NCBI GenBank assembly: GCA_021823945.1 | Contig: JAKALW010000009.1 | Location: 1-12,179, forward strand | DNA length: 12,179 nucleotides | Direction: 5' to 3' | Source: Microcaldota archaeon | Lineage (GTDB): Archaea; Micrarchaeota; Micrarchaeia; Anstonellales; VGKX01 | Part shown: piece after piece, positions 7,221 to 12,179 of the stretch | Layout: each line of letters begins with the position of its first letter | Position numbering within the stretch: the first letter of the stretch is position 1 | Notes under the pieces: generated by a model | Databases searched by the model: none | What the model was told of the DNA's origin: nothing | What the model saw: only the letters and a program-made list of their open reading frames with translations | Position numbers and translations under genes: made by a program

Positions 7221-7973
7221 ATGCCTAAAATAATCGTGTCAAAAGCTAACCTTGCCTCAATCAATATTGCCAAGTGCATTTCAGACGAATACCCGCGCTT
7301 AGTGGAGCATTTTTGCCATACTTCAAGCCAGGTAACTGAATTCGACGCCGGAATAGAGACAGACTGCCTGATTGTGGCGTCAACGCACAAAAGCGCCTCG
7401 GGCAAGCCGTGCCTGACAGTCCACGTGTGCGGCAACTGGGGCAAAGCGGAGCTTGGCGGCGACCCGCAGACATTGAACCCGTCCCCGCCCACAAGGCTCA
7501 AAGCAGCGCTCAAGGAGATGTCTGCGCAGGTCAAGAAAAGGAGCATTGACGTGGAAATAACCCTGGAGGCGGACCATCACGGCCCCACGGCCAAGGTCCC
7601 AATCATGTTTGTCGAGGTGGGCTCTGACGAGAATGCCTGGGCGAACATTGAATTCTGCTCAGTGGCGGCTGCCGGGATAAACGCCGCCTTCAATGCGAAC
7701 GCGCCAAACTGCACTGCGTTTTTCGGCGTGGGCGGCGGGCACTATTCAAAGGCATTCACAAAATTTGAGCTGGAATCGGAATACGGCTTTGCCCACATAA
7801 TCCCGAAATACGCGATTGACGCGCTCGAGTATGACACATTTGCCCAGGCGATAAAAAAGAGCGCCGAGCCTGTCAAAATCGTGCTTATTGAGAAAGACGG
7901 CGTGAACGCGCGCCAAAGGGACAAGATAATCGGCTTTTGCAAGGATTACGGAATAGAAAGCAAGATTATCTAA
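7221..7973 (+). CDS. dtdA: D-aminoacyl-tRNA deacylase, archaeal type (DtdA/GEK1 family)
   Basis: A 250-residue archaeal/plant-type D-aminoacyl-tRNA deacylase, which hydrolyses D-amino acids wrongly attached to tRNA and so protects translation; it acts in the cytosol. Family motifs are clear: SASGKPCLTVHVCGNWG in the N-terminal half, the EADHHGPT block (116-123) with paired histidines, EVGSDE shortly after, and FGVGGGHYSKAFTKFELE (168-185) followed by YGFAHIIPKYA with His192. Known members depend on metal (zinc) and these histidines are natural ligand or catalytic candidates, though that assignment is inferred. The length is slightly short of many relatives but no motif is missing. It is the last plus-strand gene before a convergent gap with htpX. 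Confidence 0.93.
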   Translation: MPKIIVSKANLASINIAKCISDEYPRLVEHFCHTSSQVTEFDAGIETDCLIVASTHKSASGKPCLTVHVCGNWGKAELGGDPQTLNPSPPTRLKAALKEMSAQVKKRSIDVEITLEADHHGPTAKVPIMFVEVGSDENAWANIEFCSVAAAGINAAFNANAPNCTAFFGVGGGHYSKAFTKFELESEYGFAHIIPKYAIDALEYDTFAQAIKKSAEPVKIVLIEKDGVNARQRDKIIGFCKDYGIESKII

Positions 7974-8004
7974 CCCGAACGCCTGACCTCATTAATTTCC
8001 AACC

Positions 8005-8009
8005 TTTTT
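8005..8009 (+). terminator. T-run after dtdA
   Basis: CCTTTTTG lies about 30 nt after the dtdA stop, in a gap where transcripts from both sides must end. No stem precedes it, so the call rests on archaeal T-run termination alone. Confidence 0.35.
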
Positions 8010-8051
8010 GTAATTAGAGAAAGAAGGATTTTCTGCGAATGTTATTGGGTC

Positions 8052-8070
8052 GTTGGTGTTAGAAACCAAC
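8052..8070. repeat. Hairpin in the dtdA/htpX convergent gap
   Basis: GTTGGT (8052-8057) pairs exactly with ACCAAC (8065-8070) around a 7-nt loop. It is the first of three inverted repeats in this gap. Role unknown. Confidence 0.4.
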
Positions 8071-8114
8071 TAATGTCGGCTGAGGCGCTGGTGCTTCGAA
8101 ATCAAGACTCATCT

Positions 8115-8135
8115 ACTTGTGACTTCGTCACAAGT
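8115..8135. repeat. Perfect 9-bp hairpin downstream of htpX
   Basis: ACTTGTGAC (8115-8123) and GTCACAAGT (8127-8135) are exact complements with a 3-nt loop (GAA when read on the minus strand). It lies about 10 nt beyond the htpX stop on the htpX transcript, after the T-run, and could block 3' exonucleases or act in termination. Confidence 0.5.
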
Positions 8136-8136
8136 C

Positions 8137-8164
8137 TGAAAAAATTCAAGGCTGAATTTTTTCA
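8137..8164 (-). terminator. Stem-loop over the htpX stop codon with T-run
   Basis: A perfect 12-bp stem (8137-8148 with 8153-8164, loop of 4) contains the last codons and the TGA of htpX. Read on the minus strand its distal arm is ATTTTTTC, which supplies a T-run right after the stop. This matches an archaeal terminator that uses T-rich RNA, here also folded. Confidence 0.5.
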
Positions 8165-9072
8165 AAGCTCATCGACTTCAGGACCTTAATCCTCTCGTCA
8201 ATTGGCGGGTGGGTCGAGAAAATGGACGAGAACATGCCTGGCTTTATCGGGTTTGAGAAGTAAAGCGGCGCAGTGGCTTCAGTGGCGTGCTTCACCGGCA
8301 TGTCGATTTTTTTGAGCTTCTCAAGCGCGGACGCGAGCCCGGGCGGGTATCTTGTCAATTGCGCGCCGGATGCATCAGCGAGGAATTCCCTTTTCCTTGA
8401 AATGGCAAGCTGGACAAGCTTTGCGAAAAAGGGCGCGAATATGATGAACACGAGGCCAAGGACAAGCAATATCACCTGCAACTCGCCGCCGCCCCCTCTC
8501 CCCCTGTCTCTTGTTGTGCCGCCAAACCAGAGCATCCTGGACGCAAAATAGCCAATGATGGAAATCATGCCTACCATGACAATTGCGATTGTCGTGAACC
8601 TGATATCATAATTCTTTATGTGGGACATTTCGTGAGCTATCACGCCTTCAAGCTCCTCCCTGTTCATGATTTTCAATAATCCGGTTGTCACGGCAATTGC
8701 AGAGTGCTGGGGGTCCCTGCCGGTCGCAAACGCGTTTGGAGACGGGTCGTCAATTACGTACAGGGCCGGCATTGGAATCCCCGCCGCAAGCGACAGGCCC
8801 TCGACCGTGTTGTAAAGATAAGGATAAGCGCGCTTCTCAGCAGGCTGCGCCCCGCTGATTGAAAGAACTACCTTGTCAGACTCGAAATAGCCCACATATG
8901 CGTAGACAAGGGCGATTATGACAGCAATCATGGCGCCTTCAATCCCGAAATCGAATATGTAGGCGAATGCCAGCGCCACGCCAAGGGCTATGATGCCCAT
9001 GACTATCACAAGCAGGTTTGAAAGCAGCCTGTTCTTGTCTGATTCCTTGTAGAAATCCGCCATGGGAAACAT
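8146..9072 (-). CDS. htpX: Zinc metalloprotease HtpX (M48 family)
   Basis: A 308-residue membrane-bound M48 metalloprotease of the HtpX type, which degrades damaged or misfolded membrane proteins with its active site on the cytoplasmic side. Two N-terminal membrane segments (about 15-40 and 43-61) precede the catalytic domain. The zinc motif is HEMSH (147-151) and the third ligand is probably Glu229 in SRKREFLADASGA. Two more hydrophobic segments (about 158-180 and 198-222) flank a Gly/Arg-rich loop (188-196). The conserved FSTHPPIDERI is at 285-295. The ORF opens MFPMADFYKES; ATG 9072 is given, and 9063 is equally possible. lemA is 119 nt upstream on the same strand, a well-known pairing. 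The last codons form a hairpin. Confidence 0.95.
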   Translation of the reverse strand: MFPMADFYKESDKNRLLSNLLVIVMGIIALGVALAFAYIFDFGIEGAMIAVIIALVYAYVGYFESDKVVLSISGAQPAEKRAYPYLYNTVEGLSLAAGIPMPALYVIDDPSPNAFATGRDPQHSAIAVTTGLLKIMNREELEGVIAHEMSHIKNYDIRFTTIAIVMVGMISIIGYFASRMLWFGGTTRDRGRGGGGELQVILLVLGLVFIIFAPFFAKLVQLAISRKREFLADASGAQLTRYPPGLASALEKLKKIDMPVKHATEATAPLYFSNPIKPGMFSSIFSTHPPIDERIKVLKSMSFEKIQP

Positions 9073-9100
9073 CGCCTATGATACTGGTTTGATTAGTGAT

Positions 9101-9163
9101 TTGGAAAAAATGAAAGAAAAAATAAAACGCATGATTTATCCCGCCTCTTGGTCAAGTGGCGGG
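9101..9163 (-). terminator. Stem-loop and T-runs between lemA and htpX
   Basis: On the minus strand, about 30 nt after the lemA stop, a nearly perfect stem (9140-9150 with 9153-9163, one T.T mismatch) is followed by three T-rich runs (9127 down to 9103). This is a credible partial terminator, so htpX may be transcribed less than lemA or from its own promoter. No clear TATA box for htpX was found. Confidence 0.5.
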
Positions 9164-9191
9164 GTGTGGGGAGGGGCAGCGGGCCCCTTCT

Positions 9192-9755
9192 CTAAAACTT
9201 TACCTTGACAGGTTCGCGCTGCGCATCGTCAGTCTTGAAGAAGTCAAATGCCTTGAACCCGAAGATGTTCGCAAAGAGCATGCCCGGGAACATCTGTATT
9301 GCAGTGTTGTATTGCATCACCATGTCATTGTAGAACTGGCGCGAGTAGGCTATCTTGCTTTCTGTACCTGAGAGCTCCTCCTGGAGCATCATGAAGTTCT
9401 CATTCGCCTTCAGCTGGGGGTAGTTCTCTGCAACGGCAAACAGGGTCTTCAAAGTGCCTGAAAGCATGTTGTCTGCCTTGGCCTTCTCGCCGGGGGTGTT
9501 GGCATTGCCAAGCGCCGTCCTTGCCTTGGTGACATTCTCGAAAAGCTCCTTCTCGTGCTTAGCGTAGCCCTTCACTGTCTCGACAAGGTTGGGTATGAGG
9601 TCGAACCTCCTTTTGAGCTGGACGTCTATTTGCGACCATGAATTGTTGACTTTGTTCTTCATGCCTATAAGCGAGTTGAAAGTGAGGATTGCCCAGAGTA
9701 TGACAAGCGCCACCACTGCCGCTATCGCAGCCAAAATGACTAATAGTATGTCCAT
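9192..9755 (-). CDS. lemA: LemA family protein
   Basis: A 187-residue LemA-family protein: one N-terminal membrane segment (about residues 3-27, alternating Ile, Leu, Val and Ala) followed by a long helical domain. Family blocks are present: [65 protein letters not shown], and [19 protein letters not shown] close to the C-terminus. Biochemical function is not established; in many genomes lemA sits beside htpX or other proteases, as here. ATG 9755 is preferred because GGTGG lies 5 nt upstream; the in-frame GTG at 9764 would put that site inside the gene. The leader carries a GC-rich hairpin and a tandem repeat, hinting at regulated expression. Confidence 0.93.
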   Translation of the reverse strand: MDILLVILAAIAAVVALVILWAILTFNSLIGMKNKVNNSWSQIDVQLKRRFDLIPNLVETVKGYAKHEKELFENVTKARTALGNANTPGEKAKADNMLSGTLKTLFAVAENYPQLKANENFMMLQEELSGTESKIAYSRQFYNDMVMQYNTAIQMFPGMLFANIFGFKAFDFFKTDDAQREPVKVKF

Positions 9756-9760
9756 ATAAC

Positions 9761-9765
9761 CCACC
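9761..9765 (-). promoter_or_regulatory. Ribosome binding site deciding the lemA start
   Basis: Read on the minus strand the site is GGTGG, 5 nt before ATG 9755. It argues against GTG 9764 as the start. Confidence 0.5.
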
Positions 9766-9768
9766 AGA

Positions 9769-9783
9769 AGGGGCTTCGCCCCT
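9769..9783 (-). repeat. GC-rich hairpin in the lemA leader
   Basis: On the minus strand AGGGGC-GAA-GCCCCT forms a perfect 6-bp stem with a GAA triloop, ending 3 nt before the GGTGG site. It could affect ribosome access to lemA. Confidence 0.45.
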
Positions 9784-9826
9784 GCTAAAACCCGCGCAAT
9801 CTTCTTCTTGGAAAGCGCAGGGATTT

Positions 9827-9854
9827 TTTACTGAATTAAATTTACTGAATTAAA
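9827..9854. repeat. Perfect 14-bp tandem repeat upstream of lemA
   Basis: TTTACTGAATTAAA occurs twice, head to tail without a gap (9827-9840 and 9841-9854). It lies 72-99 nt before lemA ATG 9755, between the lemA leader and the TATA-like site at 9869, where a regulator binding in tandem could act. Confidence 0.6.
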
Positions 9855-9868
9855 GAATGGCATACCTT

Positions 9869-9878
9869 GCTTATAAGC
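9869..9878. promoter_or_regulatory. Symmetric TATA-like site between lemA and nreA
   Basis: GCTTATAAGC is a perfect 10-bp palindrome in the divergent lemA/nreA gap. On the minus strand it is preceded by AATAAA, a purine-rich stretch like a BRE, which favours transcription toward lemA. A start about 25 nt on would lie within the tandem repeat. It could also serve the plus strand. Confidence 0.4.
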
Positions 9879-9960
9879 TTTATTAGAGTGAGATGAGAAC
9901 ACAAAAGCGCGCTTGGGAAAGGCGCAAGGTTAGGCCTGGCTTGGGAACCGGTTTGGCAAA

Positions 9961-9978
9961 GCATGCCCAGGGGCATGC
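9961..9978 (+). repeat. GC-rich inverted repeat upstream of nreA
   Basis: GCATGCCC (9961-9968) and GGGCATGC (9971-9978) are exact complements separated by two bases. It lies 44 nt before the preferred nreA start and includes the alternative ATG at 9963, arguing that this stretch is leader rather than coding. Confidence 0.45.
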
Positions 9979-10022
9979 GGGCAGGCGCTTGCGGAAAATT
10001 TCAATTGCTGGCAAGTGGGAAC

Positions 10023-11207
10023 ATGGACAAGAAAAACTCATATGACGATTTGTGCCCCGCGTGCAAAAGGAACGGGAGGGTTTTCTGCCCGCACTCAAGC
10101 GCCCTCTTCGTCAAGGCGGAAGTTGAAAAAAACCTGTCTGAAAATATTTCAGGCCCGTCGCCGCCAAACCTGTTCGTGGGCACTTATGGCTACCCGAACA
10201 TATCCGCAGGACCAATGATTTCAATTGGCAGGACAGTCGACAACCCGGCCCAGCTCTATGGCATGGAATATGGCGAAATCATAAGGCAAAGGTCCAACAT
10301 GGTCATAGGCAGGCAGGCGCAAAGCATATTTTCAAGGTCAAGGAAAATAGACGAATTGCAGGATGCGGTCATGTCAGTCAAGGACGTGGACATGGAAGCG
10401 CTCTTCAAGTATAAGCCCAAGCTAGTCCTGACAATGGACAATGTTTTGCAGCCAATGGGCCCGTCTGGGGAATTGAAGGATTTCAGCGTTATCGGGAACC
10501 CGTCCGTCCCCTGGGCAGTTGACCAAATAAGGGAGGACAACGTGCTTGCAGTTGACGCCATTGCCGAACTCACGGGCAAGGGTTTTGACAGCCATTACCT
10601 GACAAAATTGCTAAGCGCGGGCGTACTTGGCAGGAAAGTCAACCGCAAGATGGTGCCAACGCGCTGGGCAATAACCGCGGCCGACGACACGATTGGCAAG
10701 CAGATGCTTGAAAAAGTAAAGGAATTGCCAGAAGTCCAGGAATTCATGGTGTTCACAAACGAGTATCTCTTCAACCATTTCGAGATAATCGTGCTCCCTG
10801 GCGCATTCGAGTTCGAGCAGTTCGAGGCGTGGTTTGGCTCGAGCCCGAAAAATGCCAACATAAGCGAGGAATACGAGGGATTTGAGGGAAGGACGACCTA
10901 TGCCTCGAAGCAGGGCGGCGGGTATTACGCCGGCAGGTTCGGCGTTGCCTATGGCATGCTCAACCATCTCCACAGGCAGGGCAGGGCTGTTGTCATCAGG
11001 GAAATCCTGCCTGACTACACAGTGCCAGTCGGCGTGTGGGAGGTTCGCGAGAATGCAAAGCACGCCATGACGGGCAGGCCGCACAAGTTCGAAACCCTCA
11101 ACGCAGCGCTCGACGACGCGTTCACGAGGCTCAAAGTCCCAAGGAGCCAGTATTTGTCAAAAACAAGGATACTTCGGCAGATGAAGATTTCAGACTTTTT
11201 GAGATAG
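10023..11207 (+). CDS. nreA: Nre family DNA repair protein (NreA-like)
   Basis: A 394-residue protein of the archaeal Nre family, linked to DNA repair and known to bind the PCNA sliding clamp. The N-terminus holds a Cys/His cluster, CPACKRNGRVFCPH (C11, C14, C22, H24), a likely zinc site. Family blocks follow: PNLFVGTYGYPNISAGPM (48-65), LLSAGVLGRKVNRKMVPTRWAITAADDT near 198-225, and a long C-terminal domain. The last residues, QMKISDFL (386-393), fit the PCNA-interacting consensus Q-x-x-hydrophobic-x-x-aromatic-hydrophobic. ATG 10023 is chosen because the reading frame upstream to ATG 9963 is Gly/Ala/Arg-rich and overlaps a hairpin. The gene stands alone between lemA (divergent) and pyrG. 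Catalytic activity, if any, is not known. Confidence 0.88.
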   Translation: MDKKNSYDDLCPACKRNGRVFCPHSSALFVKAEVEKNLSENISGPSPPNLFVGTYGYPNISAGPMISIGRTVDNPAQLYGMEYGEIIRQRSNMVIGRQAQSIFSRSRKIDELQDAVMSVKDVDMEALFKYKPKLVLTMDNVLQPMGPSGELKDFSVIGNPSVPWAVDQIREDNVLAVDAIAELTGKGFDSHYLTKLLSAGVLGRKVNRKMVPTRWAITAADDTIGKQMLEKVKELPEVQEFMVFTNEYLFNHFEIIVLPGAFEFEQFEAWFGSSPKNANISEEYEGFEGRTTYASKQGGGYYAGRFGVAYGMLNHLHRQGRAVVIREILPDYTVPVGVWEVRENAKHAMTGRPHKFETLNAALDDAFTRLKVPRSQYLSKTRILRQMKISDFLR

Positions 11208-11284
11208 CTGGAGCGCATATTGAAATTTACCTTCATATTTTTCCACGCCGGTTGGCCCCTCTTTTCCACGTCGGAATATCCTGA

Positions 11285-11293
11285 TTATTTAAA
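11285..11293 (+). promoter_or_regulatory. TATA box for pyrG
   Basis: TTATTTAAA is centred 28 nt before the pyrG ATG at 11317, implying a leaderless or nearly leaderless message. A T-run at 11236-11240 after nreA separates the two units. Confidence 0.6.
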
Positions 11294-11316
11294 CCTTGCC
11301 GAAAATATCTTTTTAC

Positions 11317-12179
11317 ATGGGAGGCAAAACCAAGTATATCGTTGTATTAGGCTCGCTCATGTCCGGCCTTGGAAAGGGCATCCTGACTTCTTCTCTCGGC
11401 AAGATTCTCCAATCCAAGGGATTGAACGTAGTTCCGATAAAATTTGACGGCTACCTGAACGTTGACTGCGGAACCATGAACCCCTTCAGGCACGGGGAGG
11501 TTTTCGTCCTTGACGACGGCACCGAATGCGACATGGACTTTGGCACTTACGAGCGTTACCTGAACCAGGACCTGTCCGGAGCGTCAAGCATCACGGGCGG
11601 GAAACTTTTCAAGAAAATCATCGAGAAGGAGCGCGCGGGCGGCTACCTGGGCAGGGACGTCCAGATTGTCCCGCACCTCACTGACGAAATCAAGGCGTGG
11701 GTGAGAAAGACGGGCGAAGACGCAAAGGCCGACATTGTAATCATAGAGGTCGGCGGCACTGTAGGCGACCTGGAAAACGGCTATTTCATAGAGGCGATGC
11801 GCCAGATGAGGTTCGAGGAGGAAATGCTTTTCATCCAGCTGACTTTCGTCCCGAGCCTTTCCCCCGGCGAGCAGAAGACCAAGCCCACACAGCACGCGAC
11901 AAGGCTTCTTGCCTCCCTGGGCATAGAGCCAAACATCATAGTGGCGCGCGAGGACGAGCCATTGTCAAAGGACGCCAAGGAGAAAATAGCGCTTTTCTGC
12001 CACGTCACGCCCGATTGCGTTTTCAACGACCCGTCGATAGACACGATTTACGAATTGCCAATCATACTAGAGAAGCAGAAGTTCGGCGAGATAGTCATGT
12101 CAAGGCTCGGGATAAAGGACGGCGAGGACGGGCTGAAGAACTGGCGCTCCCTGGTTGACAAAAACACGAATCCCACGAA
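11317..12179 (+). CDS. pyrG: CTP synthase, N-terminal synthetase domain (3' truncated by window)
   Basis: The first 287 residues of CTP synthase, which makes CTP from UTP, ATP and glutamine-derived ammonia as the last step of pyrimidine nucleotide synthesis. The synthetase domain is nearly complete: P-loop SGLGKG (16-21), HGEVFVLDDGTE (59-70), CDMDFGTYERY (71-81) with Asp72, VEIGGTVGD-equivalent IEVGGTVGD (143-151) with Glu144, and EQKTKPTQHA for UTP binding. The glutaminase domain lies beyond the window. Two normally conserved prolines are replaced: the usual DPY is DGY (44-46) and the usual DPG is DCG (50-52), within KFDGYLNVDCGTMNPFRHGE. Other catalytic residues are kept, so an active enzyme of a divergent clade is likely. 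ATG 11317 is set by the TATA box 28 nt upstream. Confidence 0.95.
   Translation, partial: MGGKTKYIVVLGSLMSGLGKGILTSSLGKILQSKGLNVVPIKFDGYLNVDCGTMNPFRHGEVFVLDDGTECDMDFGTYERYLNQDLSGASSITGGKLFKKIIEKERAGGYLGRDVQIVPHLTDEIKAWVRKTGEDAKADIVIIEVGGTVGDLENGYFIEAMRQMRFEEEMLFIQLTFVPSLSPGEQKTKPTQHATRLLASLGIEPNIIVAREDEPLSKDAKEKIALFCHVTPDCVFNDPSIDTIYELPIILEKQKFGEIVMSRLGIKDGEDGLKNWRSLVDKNTNPT

Noticed and set aside
6833..7546. 237-codon minus-strand open frame across the PAC2/dtdA boundary
   Set aside because: It overlaps two confidently identified genes on the other strand and shows no family motif.
8036..8115. Possible C/D-box guide RNA or tRNA-like fragment in the convergent gap
   Set aside because: GCTTCGAAATC resembles a T-loop and AGATGAG on the minus strand is near a C box, but no cloverleaf, no proper D box and no paired termini could be found.
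8073..8189. 38-codon plus-strand open frame starting ATG TCG GCT in the convergent gap
   Set aside because: It runs through two hairpins and into the htpX 3' end, has low-complexity Ser/Thr/Lys content and no clear ribosome site. Structure explains the sequence better than coding.
9963..10022. N-terminal extension of the Nre gene from ATG 9963
   Set aside because: It overlaps a perfect inverted repeat and codes a Gly/Ala/Arg-rich stretch unlike the conserved N-terminus, which begins just before the Cys/His cluster at ATG 10023.

Overview
The window is archaeal chromosome. The case rests on gene content: a geranylgeranyl-reductase-type flavoprotein, an archaeal-type D-aminoacyl-tRNA deacylase (DtdA/GEK1), an Nre-family DNA repair protein, a PAC2-family protein and a FlaI/FlaJ (TadA/TadC)-like secretion ATPase and platform protein. 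TATA-like boxes about 28 nt before two starts, with almost no leader, point the same way. Most genes are moderately GC-rich and favour AGG arginine codons. The lineage cannot be fixed from sequence alone. The variant CTP synthase and compact gene spacing would suit a DPANN-type archaeon, but that is inference.

Layout. (1) 1-1520, plus strand: the 3' part of a geranylgeranyl reductase-family gene, then a cis-prenyltransferase (uppS). Together they suggest polyprenol/dolichol or isoprenoid lipid metabolism. (2) 1605-5088, plus strand: a DUF192 protein, a type II/IV secretion ATPase and a polytopic type II secretion F-domain protein, tightly spaced and probably one operon. The last two would form a motor and membrane platform, but no pilin or prepilin peptidase gene is in view. 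(3) 5168-6304: a clearly AT-richer AAA+ ATPase with a C-terminal winged-helix-like region, preceded by a perfect 22-bp palindrome over its expected TATA position. It looks like a single acquired gene. (4) 6416-7973, plus strand: a PAC2-family protein and dtdA. (5) 7974-8145: a convergent gap with several perfect hairpins. (6) 8146-9755, minus strand: lemA followed by htpX, a well-known membrane-protein quality-control pair, with a hairpin and T-run between them and a repeat-rich leader before lemA. (7) 10023-11207, plus strand: nreA, with an N-terminal Cys/His cluster and a C-terminal PCNA-interaction-like motif. (8) 11317 to the end: the synthetase half of CTP synthase (pyrG), cut by the window edge.

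No tRNA, rRNA, CRISPR array or insertion sequence was seen, and no gene-free stretch exceeds 300 bases. The least ordinary parts are the AT-rich AAA+ gene with its palindromic promoter, the repeat-rich lemA/nreA divergent region, the hairpin cluster at the convergent gap, and the CTP synthase active-site variant.
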